Translations under genes and position numbers: made by a program
Notes under the pieces: model-generated
The model's database searches: none
Told to the model about the DNA's origin: nothing
What the model saw: only the letters and a program-made list of their open reading frames with translations
Assembly (NCBI RefSeq): GCF_024112395.2
Contig: NZ_CP078013.2
Span: 806,001 to 870,000, forward strand
Direction: 5' to 3'
Origin: Pseudomonas pergaminensis
GTDB taxonomy: Bacteria; Pseudomonadota; Gammaproteobacteria; Pseudomonadales; Pseudomonadaceae
DNA: 64,000 nucleotides
In this document: one piece after another, positions 1 through 10,581 of the stretch
How positions within the stretch are numbered: position 1 is the first letter of the stretch
Layout of the letters: every line of letters starts with the position of its first letter

Positions 1-1450
<1,450 letters not shown>

Positions 1451-1605
1451 TAACACCCAAGCAATTTGACTACTCTAACGAGCATCAGATTGCGGTGTGT
1501 GAAGACGAAATGAACCGAAAGTTCGACGCTCACAAAACACCGAAAGCTATCACATACCCAATTTGCTGAAGCGAGGCCAGCTGGCCACGACTCAGTACCC
1601 GAATT

Positions 1606-1722
1606 TCTTGACGACCATAGAGCATTGGAACCACCTGATCCCATCCCGAACTCAGTAGTGAAACGATGCATCGCCGATGGTAGTGTGGGGTTTCCCCATG
1701 TGAGAGTAGGTCATCGTCAAGA
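1606..1722 (+). rRNA. 5S ribosomal RNA
   Basis: 5S rRNA, about 155 bp after the 23S end, as expected in a 16S-23S-5S operon. The ends pair with each other: TCTTGACGA at 1606 is complementary to TCGTCAAGA ending at 1722, forming helix I. The interior carries the conserved CCATCCCGAACTC and GATGGTAGTGTGGGG segments typical of gammaproteobacterial 5S rRNA. Confidence 0.97.
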
Positions 1723-1733
1723 TTAAATTCCAG

Positions 1734-1770
1734 AACCCCTGTTTGCTAACGCAAACAGGGGTTTTGTTTT
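1734..1770 (+). terminator. Rho-independent terminator of the rRNA operon
   Basis: A 13-bp perfect stem (AACCCCTGTTTGC and its complement) with a TAAC loop, followed by TTTTGTTTT, lies 11 bases after the 5S rRNA. It is the expected end of the rRNA transcript. Confidence 0.93.
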
Positions 1771-1884
1771 GGGCGGTCGAAAACTCAATCAGCGCGAATC
1801 CCCCCCCGACAAATTTGCACAGTTATTTCTGAATCAGAACACTAGAATAGGCACCTAACCTTTTTTAGAGTCCGAGCCCTATTT

Positions 1885-2544
1885 ATGTCCGATCCGGTTG
1901 ATGCCCTTGAGGTATCGGATTTACCACTGGACGACCTGGTGGCATGCCATGAGTGCGACTTGCTGATGCGCAAACCAGTGCTCGCCCTTGGCGAAAAAGC
2001 CCAATGCCCCCGTTGCGGTTACGAGCTATATGCTCACCGTCACAATGTCGTTGAGCGAAGTCTCGCCTTGGTTCTGGCTGCACTGCTGTTGTACATCCCT
2101 GCGAACTTTCTACCCATCATGCAGCTCAATCTACTCGGGCAGTCTTCTGAAGACACCGTGTGGAGCGGCGTCGTCGGTCTGTTCGATACAGGCATGCAGG
2201 GCGTCGCTGCGGTTGTCTTCCTGTGCAGCATGGGTATCCCCTTGCTAAAGCTGCTTTGCCAATTGGCAGTGCTACTCAGCATCCGCTGGAAGGTCGGCCG
2301 CAGTTATGGACTGCTGCTGTACCGCATCTACCATCACATGAAAGATTGGGGGATGTTGGAGGTTTACTTGATGGGCGTGCTGGTGGCGATCGTGAAACTT
2401 GCCGACATGGCGTCCATCACTGTTGGCCTGGGTCTGGTCTGCTTCGTCAGCCTGCTAATGGTTCAAGTGTTACTTGAGGTGGTGATGTCGCCCCACCAGA
2501 TCTGGCAAGCGTTGTCAGGAGAGGATGATCATGCGGGCGATTGA
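1885..2544 (+). CDS. pqiA: PqiA-family membrane protein, first half-length copy
   Basis: A 219-residue inner-membrane protein of the paraquat-inducible protein A (PqiA/LetA) family. The N-terminus has a zinc-ribbon-like cysteine pattern (CHECD near residue 21, CPRCG near 40). Four hydrophobic segments follow, the first with the family motif IPANFLPIM. E. coli PqiA is about twice as long and has two such units; here each unit is a separate gene. The stop overlaps the next start by 20 bp, so the two halves and pqiB are probably translated together. Family knowledge places it as a membrane partner of an MCE protein in lipid transport between the membranes. The start is the first ATG after the rRNA terminator; the ribosome site before it is weak. 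Confidence 0.88.
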   Translation: MSDPVDALEVSDLPLDDLVACHECDLLMRKPVLALGEKAQCPRCGYELYAHRHNVVERSLALVLAALLLYIPANFLPIMQLNLLGQSSEDTVWSGVVGLFDTGMQGVAAVVFLCSMGIPLLKLLCQLAVLLSIRWKVGRSYGLLLYRIYHHMKDWGMLEVYLMGVLVAIVKLADMASITVGLGLVCFVSLLMVQVLLEVVMSPHQIWQALSGEDDHAGD

Positions 2545-3154
2545 TGCGGGCATTCTGATTTGTACCGAATGCCATGAATTAAACAAGCAAGAACCGGATA
2601 CCGACGAGCAAACCTGTACCCGTTGTGGTGCGCTGATCCATGCCCGCCGTCCCAACAGCCTCACCCGCACCTGGGCGTTGCTGATCACGGCAGCTATTCT
2701 GTATATCCCCGCTAACCTGTTGCCTATCATGACCATCAACTCCCTCGGGCAGGGTGATCCCAGTACGATCATGGCCGGGGTGATCCAGCTGGTGCAGCAC
2801 GGTATGTTTCCTATTGCGGCGGTCGTGTTTATTGCCAGTATCCTCGTGCCGACGTTCAAACTGGTAGGCATCGGTCTGCTACTGTTCTCGGTGCAGCGTC
2901 ACCAGCCGCTATCCGCGCAACAACGCATAGTGATGTACCGCTTTATCGAATTCATTGGCCGCTGGTCCATGCTGGATATCTTCGTGATCGCCATCCTGGT
3001 GGCGGTTGTAAACTTTGGGCGACTTGCCAGTGTCGAGGCCAATCTCGGCGCTGCAGCGTTCGCCAGTGTGGTGATCTTGACGATGCTTGCCGCAGTAACT
3101 TTCGATCCCCGACTGATTTGGGATAACACGGAGTCGGACGACGACCATGAGTGA
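2525..3154 (+). CDS. pqiA: PqiA-family membrane protein, second half-length copy
   Basis: A 209-residue second PqiA-domain protein with the same build as its upstream neighbour. It has paired cysteine motifs near residues 15 and 32 (CTEC, CTRCG), then hydrophobic segments beginning with IPANLLPIM. A Shine-Dalgarno AGGAGAGG lies at 2517-2524. A second ATG at 2531, two codons in, has the better spacing, so the true start may be 2531. The gene overlaps pqiB by 8 bp. Together the two copies correspond to one full-length PqiA, and probably form a heterodimeric membrane component feeding PqiB. Confidence 0.88.
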   Translation: MIMRAIDAGILICTECHELNKQEPDTDEQTCTRCGALIHARRPNSLTRTWALLITAAILYIPANLLPIMTINSLGQGDPSTIMAGVIQLVQHGMFPIAAVVFIASILVPTFKLVGIGLLLFSVQRHQPLSAQQRIVMYRFIEFIGRWSMLDIFVIAILVAVVNFGRLASVEANLGAAAFASVVILTMLAAVTFDPRLIWDNTESDDDHE

Positions 3155-5450
3155 TTTGCCTAAAGCTAAAACCCGCCCAGCCTCCAACTGGTCGGCTATT
3201 TGGGTGTTGCCCCTGATTGCCCTGATCATCGGTGGCTGGCTGGGGTGGCGTGCCTATTCCCAGCAGGGCATCGATATCCAGGTACGCTTTGAAAGCGGCG
3301 AAGGTATCCAGGTCAACAAAACCGAAGTTGTCTATAAAGGCATGCCGGTGGGTAAGGTCAAGGCCCTGGCCTTGGACGATGAAGGTAACAATCGCGGGGT
3401 GATTGCGACCATCGAGATGAACAAGGACGTCGAACAATACCTCAAGACCAACACCCGCTTCTGGCTGGTCAAACCGAGCGTCAGCCTCGCCGGCATCACC
3501 GGCCTGGAAACCCTGGTTTCGGGTAATTACATCGCCGCCAGCCCAGGCGACGGTGAGCCCACGCGCAAATTCAAGGCACTCTCCGAAGAGCCGCCCTTAT
3601 CTGACGCCAAGCCAGGCTTGCACCTGACGATCAAGGCCGACCGACTCGGCTCCCTCAACCGTGGCAGTCCGGTGTTCTACAAGCAGATTCAAGTGGGCCA
3701 GGTCAAAAGCTATCTGCTCTCCGAAGACCAGAGCACTGTCGAGATCAAAGTCTATATCGAACCGACCTATGCCAGCCTGGTGCGCAAACACACGCGTTTC
3801 TGGAACGCCAGCGGCATCAGCATCGACGCCAACCTTTCCGGCGTGAAAGTCCGCAGTGAGTCCCTCTCCAGTATCGTCGCCGGCGGCATTGCCTTCGCCA
3901 CGCCAGAGAACCGCAAGGACAGCCCACCCACTGACCCGAGCCTGCCATTTCGGCTCTACGAAGATTTCGACGCCGCTGCGGCCGGTATCAAGGTCAAGGT
4001 CAAGCTCACCGACTTCGAAGGCCTGCAGGCCGGTCGCACACCTGTGATGTACAAAGGCATCCAGGTCGGCAGCCTGAAAACCCTGAAGATTGATCCGGAC
4101 CTGTCCAGCGCCAACGCGGAGCTGACCCTCGACCCGCTGGCCGAAGATTACCTGGTGCAAGATACCCAGTTCTGGGTCGTCAAGCCTTCCATCTCCCTGG
4201 CAGGCATCACCGGGCTTGAAGCGTTGGTAAAAGGTAACTACATCGCCATTCGCCCGGGTGACAAAGGCAGCGCTCCCCAGCGTGAATTCGTCGCGCGCGC
4301 CAAAGCACCACCGTTGGATCTGCGTTCTCCAGGCCTGCACATGGTGCTGTTCACCGACAACCTCGGTTCCCTGGATGTCGGCAGCCCGATCCTCTACAAA
4401 CAGGTCAAGGTCGGCTCGGTGCAGAGCTACCAGTTCTCGCGCAAGAACAAGCAATTGGTGATCGGCGTTCACATCGAGAAGGAATACGAAAACCTGGTCA
4501 ATGGCTCGACGCGCTTCTGGAATGCCAGCGGCGTCACCCTGACCGGCGGCCTCACTGGCGGCATTCAGGTGAAGAGTGAATCCCTGGCCAGCCTGATGGC
4601 CGGCGGCATCGCCTTCGAAACGCCGGAGCCCAACGTTCCGTTGAAAAAACGCATCCCACGTTTCCGCCTGTTTGCCGACCGCGAAGCCGCCAACCAACAC
4701 GGTACCCTGGTGACCATCAAGGTCGACCGCGCCGACGGCATGCGTCCTGGCACACCGGTGCGCTTCAAAGGCCTGGACGTGGGCAAGATTGAAAGTGTTG
4801 ACCTCAGTGCCGACATGCAGTCGGTATTGCTCAGTGCGCGTATCACCCAGGTAGCGGACCGCATCGCCCGCGTCGGCAGCCAGTTCTGGGTGGTCAAGCC
4901 CGAGTTGGGCCTGATGAAAACCTCCAACCTGGAAACCCTGGTCACCGGGCAATACATCGAAGTGCAACCGGCCGCGAAAAACGCCGGCCCGCAAAAGAGT
5001 TTTGTCGCGCTGGACCAGCCTCCCGAGGCCGTCCACCAGGAAGCTGGCCTGAGCCTGACACTCAGCGCCGCACGCCGTGGCTCGCTGAAGGAAGGCGTAC
5101 CGGTCACCTACCGCGAAGTCACCGTGGGCAAGGTGACAGGCTATGAGTTGGGCCAAACCGCTGACCGTGTCCTGATCCATATTCTGATCGAACCCAAGTA
5201 CGCACCCCTCGTGCGCAGCGGCAGTCGCTTTTGGAACACCAGTGGCTTTGGCCTCGACTTCGGTCTGTTCAAAGGCGCTACCGTGCGTACTGAGTCCCTG
5301 GAGACGTTGGTTGCCGGTGGCATCGCCTTCGCGACACCGGACGGCGAGCGCATGGGCAATGCCGCCAGGCCACAACAAACCTTCCCGCTGTTCGACAAGT
5401 TTGAAGATGAATGGCTGACGTGGGCGCCTAAAATCCCGCTCGGCAAATAG
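3147..5450 (+). CDS. pqiB: PqiB-type MCE-domain lipid transport protein, six MCE repeats
   Basis: A 767-residue periplasm-spanning protein of the PqiB/LetB family. One N-terminal membrane helix (about residues 16-34, IWVLPLIALIIGGWLG) anchors it in the inner membrane. After it come six MCE units, each recognisable by a G-x-P-V-x-[YF]-[KR]-x-[IVL]-x-VG core, beginning near residues 42, 155, 275, 390, 515 and 630. Known members stack MCE rings into a tunnel that carries lipids between the membranes. E. coli PqiB has three MCE units and LetB seven, so six is an intermediate length. The start overlaps the upstream stop (ATGAGTGA), indicating one operon. Confidence 0.93.
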   Translation: MSDLPKAKTRPASNWSAIWVLPLIALIIGGWLGWRAYSQQGIDIQVRFESGEGIQVNKTEVVYKGMPVGKVKALALDDEGNNRGVIATIEMNKDVEQYLKTNTRFWLVKPSVSLAGITGLETLVSGNYIAASPGDGEPTRKFKALSEEPPLSDAKPGLHLTIKADRLGSLNRGSPVFYKQIQVGQVKSYLLSEDQSTVEIKVYIEPTYASLVRKHTRFWNASGISIDANLSGVKVRSESLSSIVAGGIAFATPENRKDSPPTDPSLPFRLYEDFDAAAAGIKVKVKLTDFEGLQAGRTPVMYKGIQVGSLKTLKIDPDLSSANAELTLDPLAEDYLVQDTQFWVVKPSISLAGITGLEALVKGNYIAIRPGDKGSAPQREFVARAKAPPLDLRSPGLHMVLFTDNLGSLDVGSPILYKQVKVGSVQSYQFSRKNKQLVIGVHIEKEYENLVNGSTRFWNASGVTLTGGLTGGIQVKSESLASLMAGGIAFETPEPNVPLKKRIPRFRLFADREAANQHGTLVTIKVDRADGMRPGTPVRFKGLDVGKIESVDLSADMQSVLLSARITQVADRIARVGSQFWVVKPELGLMKTSNLETLVTGQYIEVQPAAKNAGPQKSFVALDQPPEAVHQEAGLSLTLSAARRGSLKEGVPVTYREVTVGKVTGYELGQTADRVLIHILIEPKYAPLVRSGSRFWNTSGFGLDFGLFKGATVRTESLETLVAGGIAFATPDGERMGNAARPQQTFPLFDKFEDEWLTWAPKIPLGK

Positions 5451-5461
5451 GCCGAGGCGCG

Positions 5462-5554
5462 GCCATCGCGGGCAAGCCCGGCTCCCTCACTCGACCGCAT
5501 TCCTACAGGGAAAAACTCGGTCAACTGTGGGAGCCGGGCTTGCCCGCGAAGAGG
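5462..5554. repeat. REPIN: inverted pair of REP palindromes
   Basis: Two copies of a G/C-rich REP sequence in opposite orientation (5462-5486 and 5528-5552) share 21 bases with the core GAGCCGGGCTTGCCCGCGA, separated by about 40 bp. This tail-to-tail arrangement is the REPIN form common between genes in the P. fluorescens group. It lies just after the pqiB stop. Confidence 0.8.
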
Positions 5555-5587
5555 CCCTCAAAAGCACCACACTATTCAAACCCATAA

Positions 5588-5620
5588 AAAAGGCCGCGAT
5601 CCATAAGATCGCGGCCTTTT
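5588..5620. terminator. Bidirectional terminator between pqiB and mksB
   Basis: A 14-bp perfect stem (AAAAGGCCGCGATC and its complement) with a CATAA loop has an A-tract on one side and a T-tract on the other. It can therefore end transcripts from both converging operons. Confidence 0.9.
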
Positions 5621-5639
5621 CATATTTCAGCGTCGTGGA

Positions 5640-8468
5640 TTAAACCTCGTCCAACTCCGGCTCATTCATCGTCGCCTTCACGACATCGTGACGACGGATG
5701 TACTTCCAGTCCGCCTCATCGATATAGATGCCGTTCGGCCCACTGCCACCTTCCAGGTCGATCGCCACTTGGGCGGACACCTGCGGTTTCACACTGGCCA
5801 GGATTGGCACGAAGCCCAGTTGCAAACTGGTTTCCAGCAGCGCCGCCTGGTTTTTCTCGTCGATGTCCGCAGCTTCGTCGAGGTAGTACGGCAAACGCAC
5901 ACGCCCGGCCTGGTCGCGGTCCATCAAGTGCAGCAACAAGTACATGTTGGTCAGCGCCTTGATGGTCATGGTGGTGCCGTTGGACGCGGCACCATCGATG
6001 TCGGTGTGGATCACCGGTTGGCCATGTACCTTGGTGATCTCGAACGCCAGCTCGAACAAGTCCTTGAGGCCCAACTGGTTATGGTTGGCGGCCACCAGGC
6101 GCGCCAGGTATTCCTTGGCTTCTTCGTTCTTGTTGTCCTGCTCGGCGCTCTGGCTGAGGTCGAACACCGAGAGGGTTTCGCCTTCTTCATACTGACCGGC
6201 ACTGTGGATGATCTGGTCGATATGCTTGAGGGCTTCTTTGTTCGGCGCCAGCACGATGCGGAAGCTTTGCAGGTTAGAGACCTGACGCTTGTTGATCTCG
6301 CGGTTGAACAACGCCAATTGGTGCTCGAGGCTGTCGTAGTCGCTGCGGATATTACGCAGGGTCCGCGCAATGTCGGTCACCGCCGCGCGCCGTGCCTTGC
6401 CCAGGGTCAGGGCCTCGTCAGTGCGGTGTGCATAAGCGTTGATCAGCAACTGCAGGCGACGCTCAACATCATCCTCGCTGTCGAACTTGGCCACGCCCTT
6501 GAGGCGCACCTGTGCATACAGCGCTTCAATCTGGCCATCGGCGCGCAGCAAGCCTTGCCAGCTGTCCTGGTAGTCGTTGAGCAGCGGCAGCAGGTTGTCC
6601 ATGGAGTCGTCGACCGGGTCCATGAACGGTGTACCGAACGGCAGGTCTGCCGGCAACAACTGACGACGGCGCAACGCATCATCCAGCGTGCGCTGCTTGG
6701 CTTCCATGTCGCCGATCTGACGGCCGACCAGTTGCAGCTTGGCCGACAGTTGCTGGACGCGTTCAGTGAAGGCATCACTGGAGCGCTTCAACTCATCCTG
6801 CGCCGCTTCCATCTGCGCCAGGTTTTCCAGCTTCTCGCCTTCCTCCGCGCTCAGGGTTTGGGTACGGCGGAAGTCTTCAAGGGCCTTCTGCGCATCCAGC
6901 ACTTGCTGGTACAGCGCTTCAGTCTGGGTCTTGCTCGCGGCGCGGTCAGACGCGACGGCCTGCTGGGTTTTCAACTGCTTGAGTTCTTTTTCCAGGCGCT
7001 CTTTCTGGTCGCGCAATGCCGCACGATCCGCCAAGGCCTGCAAGGCTGGCGGCTCAATGTGGGAAATATCGATGGACAGCCCCGGCACTTCAAAACGTTC
7101 GCCCTTGAAGCCATCGAGGATCTGCTCCAGGGATTTGACCCACTGGCCATCCTCGTCCAGCGTGATGCCATGCTCGCCCAATGGCAGGCTGAACAACGAA
7201 CTGTTGAACAGGCGCATCAGACGTTCGACGTCCTGCTGCGAGAACTCTTCCCGTAGCTTGGCGTAGCTGTTGTTGTCGGCGTGGTCGAGTTGCTGCTTGA
7301 CCGACTTCAAGCGCTTTTCAAGGTCGCGCAAACGCTCGTCCAGATCCTCGGCGCTGAACTGCCGCGACTGCGCCAGCGCGCCCGCCAATTCATCGTGCGC
7401 GTCCTTGGCTGCCAGCAGTTGTTGCTCCAGCACCTTCACGTCATCCACTAACGCAAAGCGGTGCTTGAGCACCGACAGCTCGCCCAACCAGCGTTGGATA
7501 CCGCTGATCTCACGCTCCAGGCGCATCAGCTCCTGAGTGCCGCCGCGTTGGTCGTTCTGCAGTGCGTCCTGCTCGTTGCGGTAGTGCTCGGCCTGGATGG
7601 TCAGCTCTTCCTTGCGTGCACTGGCGTAGTCCGACCAGGTGCCCAGCAACGAATCCAGCAGCGGCGACAGGCGATGCAATTTACCGCGCAACACGTCGCG
7701 CTGGCGAACACCATTGGACAGCGCTTCTACCAGCGGGCCGGCGGCGACCAGGGAGTTGTAGTCCTGCTCCATGCGCCTTACATCGCGGAAGGCTTCTTCG
7801 CACGCGGCGATGTAATCGACACTGCCGGAACGCAAGCTGTGTTCGAAGGCATCGAGAAACAATTGCTTGAGCTTGGCCGCAGTGATTTCGCGCATGTGCA
7901 GCAGGTTGATAAACAGCGCGCGGAACGTCTTCAGGCTCTGCTCGCTGGTGGAACGCAGCGGGATCAACGTCAGGTCCAGCGGGATCGACGTATGGCCGCC
8001 CACCAGCAAACGGCGCAGTTCATCCGGCTTGAGTTCGTAGGCTTTCAGGCCTTCGCGCTCCAGGTTGGTGAACAGCTCTTTCTGGCGCAGGCAGGTGTCA
8101 TTCTTCTGGTAGTGAGCCAGGTCCAACTTGCCGGCATAGGCAAAGAACTGGTGACCGAAACCACCGCCCGGACCGCGCCCGACCACCCCGATTACGTGCG
8201 GGCCGTGGGGCAGGGAGACTTCGACAAGGATGTAGCTGGTGTCGGTGGCGAAGTAGAAGCGCCGCGATTGTTCCAGGGTGTACTTGCCGAAACTCATGTC
8301 CGACATGCGCGCCAGGATCGGGAACTGCAAGGCGTTGATCGACGCGGATTTACCCAGGTTGTTCGCGCCATACACCGACAGCGGTTCTTCCAGCGGGAAC
8401 AAACCCAGACTGTAACCGGCCGTGTTCAATAGGGCGAAGCGGCGGATGCCGTAGCGTTCCTTGCTCAT
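5640..8468 (-). CDS. mksB: MksB, SMC-like condensin ATPase
   Basis: A 942-residue SMC-type protein, the ATPase of the MksBEF (MukBEF-like) chromosome condensin. The head contains Walker A GANNLGKS at residues 34-41. The C-terminal end contains the signature-like stretch with SNGTTMT and a Walker B/D region with YYLDEAADID. Between them lie long, charged, glutamine/leucine-rich coiled-coil stretches. It is shorter than E. coli MukB (about 1,490 residues), as expected for the Mks branch. The ATG overlaps the mksE stop by 4 bp. No MksG/JetD-type nuclease gene adjoins the operon, so it looks like the chromosomal-organisation type rather than the plasmid-defence (Wadjet) type. Confidence 0.93.
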   Translation of the reverse strand: MSKERYGIRRFALLNTAGYSLGLFPLEEPLSVYGANNLGKSASINALQFPILARMSDMSFGKYTLEQSRRFYFATDTSYILVEVSLPHGPHVIGVVGRGPGGGFGHQFFAYAGKLDLAHYQKNDTCLRQKELFTNLEREGLKAYELKPDELRRLLVGGHTSIPLDLTLIPLRSTSEQSLKTFRALFINLLHMREITAAKLKQLFLDAFEHSLRSGSVDYIAACEEAFRDVRRMEQDYNSLVAAGPLVEALSNGVRQRDVLRGKLHRLSPLLDSLLGTWSDYASARKEELTIQAEHYRNEQDALQNDQRGGTQELMRLEREISGIQRWLGELSVLKHRFALVDDVKVLEQQLLAAKDAHDELAGALAQSRQFSAEDLDERLRDLEKRLKSVKQQLDHADNNSYAKLREEFSQQDVERLMRLFNSSLFSLPLGEHGITLDEDGQWVKSLEQILDGFKGERFEVPGLSIDISHIEPPALQALADRAALRDQKERLEKELKQLKTQQAVASDRAASKTQTEALYQQVLDAQKALEDFRRTQTLSAEEGEKLENLAQMEAAQDELKRSSDAFTERVQQLSAKLQLVGRQIGDMEAKQRTLDDALRRRQLLPADLPFGTPFMDPVDDSMDNLLPLLNDYQDSWQGLLRADGQIEALYAQVRLKGVAKFDSEDDVERRLQLLINAYAHRTDEALTLGKARRAAVTDIARTLRNIRSDYDSLEHQLALFNREINKRQVSNLQSFRIVLAPNKEALKHIDQIIHSAGQYEEGETLSVFDLSQSAEQDNKNEEAKEYLARLVAANHNQLGLKDLFELAFEITKVHGQPVIHTDIDGAASNGTTMTIKALTNMYLLLHLMDRDQAGRVRLPYYLDEAADIDEKNQAALLETSLQLGFVPILASVKPQVSAQVAIDLEGGSGPNGIYIDEADWKYIRRHDVVKATMNEPELDEV

Positions 8469-9172
8469 GCATCGGTCTCCTGTTCTTCGGCAATCGCACG
8501 GGCCAGTGCGTCTTCTTCGCTTTCATCCGCGAAGTCGCTCAAGTCGAGTGGGTCATCGGTTTTCAGCAGCTTCTCATCGCTGTCTTCGTCGATGATCACC
8601 GGTGCCGGCAGCGGCAACACGCTGTGCACGCTGGCCGCCAGGTCGCGGTCTTGCTGCACCGACAGGCACACATCGAGGAAGCGGTGCATCGGCGGCAGGA
8701 AGCGGTACACGCCGCTGTCTTCGCTGGCAAAGCCCAGCTGGGTCATGCGGCGCATGATTTTTTCTTCGAGTTCTTCCTGGGTCTGCACCTCGGCCTGGAT
8801 AAACAGGTCGCGGTACTTCTCCAGCAGCGACGGCAGCTCATCACGGCCCAGGCTGCCACCGTCGAGCACGGCAATCGGGTCGCGGCCTTGGTCGGCCAAG
8901 TGCTCGACGATGATGAAGGTAAACAGTGCCAGGCGCTGGGCGGTCTTGTTCACCTGCGCGCTGGCGATGGCGGAGTCCGGCACGAAATAGTAGAAACCCC
9001 GTGTATCGCAGACCAGCTCAAAGCCCAAGGCCCTGAACAGCGTGCGGTACTGGTCCTGGAAGTTCGACAGTTGCGCGTACAGCTCCGGGTCGCGGCGGCT
9101 GACGTGGTAACCCTTGAACAGCTCGCGAAAGATCGGCGCCAGCTGGGACAGTTCGGATAGATCAAGATGCAT
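8465..9172 (-). CDS. mksE: MksE condensin subunit
   Basis: A 235-residue protein between mksF and mksB, matching MksE/MukE in size and position. This subunit binds the kleisin as a dimer and modulates loading and ATPase activity. The sequence begins MHLDLSELSQLAPIFRELF and has an acidic C-terminal tail rich in D, E and S. The start overlaps the mksF stop by 11 bp and its own stop overlaps the mksB start, so the three subunits are translationally coupled. Assignment rests mainly on operon position and general build. Confidence 0.88.
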   Translation of the reverse strand: MHLDLSELSQLAPIFRELFKGYHVSRRDPELYAQLSNFQDQYRTLFRALGFELVCDTRGFYYFVPDSAIASAQVNKTAQRLALFTFIIVEHLADQGRDPIAVLDGGSLGRDELPSLLEKYRDLFIQAEVQTQEELEEKIMRRMTQLGFASEDSGVYRFLPPMHRFLDVCLSVQQDRDLAASVHSVLPLPAPVIIDEDSDEKLLKTDDPLDLSDFADESEEDALARAIAEEQETDA

Positions 9173-10454
9173 GCGAAGTCCTTACAGAAGCGGTGCTCGC
9201 AGAATTCTCGGCGGCGTCGGGCGTGGCCGGGAGCAGGGCGAACGAGCGCAGGCTGACCTGGTGCTCGTGTGTGTGGTAATCGCGACGCTCCAGGCGTTCG
9301 CGCTTGAAGCGTTTTTCGCGAGACAGCCGTGAGAACCAGTACAGCAATTCGTCGGTGGCGCCGTCCGGTTCCTGCTCCAGCAACCAGGTCATCAGGTCTG
9401 GCATCGGCAGTGCGTCTTCGCAACGCTCGAGCATCTCCTTGACCGTGCGCGGTGCGCGCTGGGCGTCGCCCTTGTGGGATTTGTGCGCCTTGGGGAAACG
9501 TGCCGGTTTCGGCTCGAAATTCGCCAGGGCATACACGTACGCCTCGACTTGGCTGGCACTGCCGAGAAAGGTACTTTGCGGCCGGGTGAACATCGGCATC
9601 GCCGCTTGCGGCACCGCGTCCAGGCCTTTGCGGCGGATGGCCGACAAGGCTAGCGCCGCGCCACGGGTCACGGCATTGTGCCGGCGCGCTTCTTCGCGCA
9701 GCGGCAGCAACAGCTCGCGAGCATGGCGCAGGGTCAGTTGGGCGCTGGTCTGCATTTCGAGGATGCGTGCGTGGGTGCGCAGCAGCATGTCGTCGTCCAC
9801 CAAGTGGCCGAGGCGCTGTTGCTCGGTGAGCATGCGCAGCAGCACGTTTTCTACCTTGCGCACGCCTTGCTCGAAGGCGCCGTCGGCGTTCACCAGCTGG
9901 ATCATGGGTTCGACGTATTCGTCCCAGGTCGCCAATACCTCGGCATAACGCTGGCGCAGCGGGATCTGCCGATCGCTGGTCTTGGCCCGGTCGGCCACGG
10001 CGGCGAGGGCCTGCTCGTCGTTGGCGAGCTTTTTCAGCACGTCGCGCACGCGCATATCCAGCAGTCGCAGCTGGCGGGCCAGGTCGTGGCCATCACGGAT
10101 GTCGAAGGCGTCCTGGATATAACCGGCCAGGCGCTCAAGGTGGCGCAGGTAGGCTTCGATTTCCAGGCACAGGCCAAGCCGGTGCTCCTTGCGAAGATAG
10201 GCCAGGAAGTCGTGGATCTGCGCATTGAGCTCGAATCGGTTCGGGCTCTTGGCGACAGGCACCAGGATATCCAGGCGAATCCACACGTCCAGCAGGCTGG
10301 TGATGTCCTGGGGCGTGCTGTCCAGTTGTTGGGCGGCCAGTTGTGCGCGCAGCTCGCCCAGGCTCAGGGTGCCTTGGTCGAAGTGTTCGCACAGTGGCTC
10401 AAGTAAGGCCCAGTGTTCGGCGAGGGCGCGCAGGACGCGCTTGGGTTCGATCAT
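9162..10454 (-). CDS. mksF: MksF, kleisin-type condensin subunit
   Basis: A 430-residue protein, first gene of the mksFEB operon. The N-terminus (MIEPKRVLRALAEHWALLEP) and the helical middle are of the MukF/MksF type. The kleisin is expected to bridge the two MksB heads and recruit MksE. The ATG at 10454 follows a 148-bp region divergent from holD that carries two DnaA boxes. mksF-mksE-mksB is the usual Pseudomonas order. Confidence 0.88.
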   Translation of the reverse strand: MIEPKRVLRALAEHWALLEPLCEHFDQGTLSLGELRAQLAAQQLDSTPQDITSLLDVWIRLDILVPVAKSPNRFELNAQIHDFLAYLRKEHRLGLCLEIEAYLRHLERLAGYIQDAFDIRDGHDLARQLRLLDMRVRDVLKKLANDEQALAAVADRAKTSDRQIPLRQRYAEVLATWDEYVEPMIQLVNADGAFEQGVRKVENVLLRMLTEQQRLGHLVDDDMLLRTHARILEMQTSAQLTLRHARELLLPLREEARRHNAVTRGAALALSAIRRKGLDAVPQAAMPMFTRPQSTFLGSASQVEAYVYALANFEPKPARFPKAHKSHKGDAQRAPRTVKEMLERCEDALPMPDLMTWLLEQEPDGATDELLYWFSRLSREKRFKRERLERRDYHTHEHQVSLRSFALLPATPDAAENSASTASVRTSHAS

Positions 10455-10513
10455 GGGAATGGCCGGCTGGTTGGCGATTAAAAGTCGCGATTGTACTGCA
10501 TCGGACGCGGGAT

Positions 10514-10522
10514 TTATCCACA
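10514..10522 (+). promoter_or_regulatory. DnaA box (perfect 9-mer), copy 1
   Basis: TTATCCACA, the strongest DnaA-binding 9-mer, lies in the divergent region between mksF and holD. It has the same orientation as a second copy 68 bp downstream. Confidence 0.6.
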
Positions 10523-10581
10523 GCCGGTCAGTACGCAGTGGGCGATTGTTACCGAACAGCGGTAGAATCCCCGCTCTTTAG

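Noticed and set aside
1827..1839. TTCTGA-A-TCAGAA dyad before pqiA as an operator
   Set aside because: Too short to judge alone, with no second copy seen near related genes.
3597..5378. 593-residue ORF on the minus strand inside pqiB
   Set aside because: Antisense shadow of the MCE repeats; its periodicity only reflects the repeats on the other strand.
5462..5554. Repeated palindromes as a CRISPR array
   Set aside because: Only two copies, inverted rather than direct, with no regular spacers and no cas genes in the window.
5688..8432. Long plus-strand ORFs opposite mksB
   Set aside because: They are shadows of the coiled-coil codons; no ribosome sites or recognisable domains.
5640..10454. 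Wadjet (JetABCD) plasmid-defence system
   Set aside because: The fourth, nuclease-type gene is missing and the operon ends in a terminator after mksB; the chromosomal MksFEB reading is simpler.
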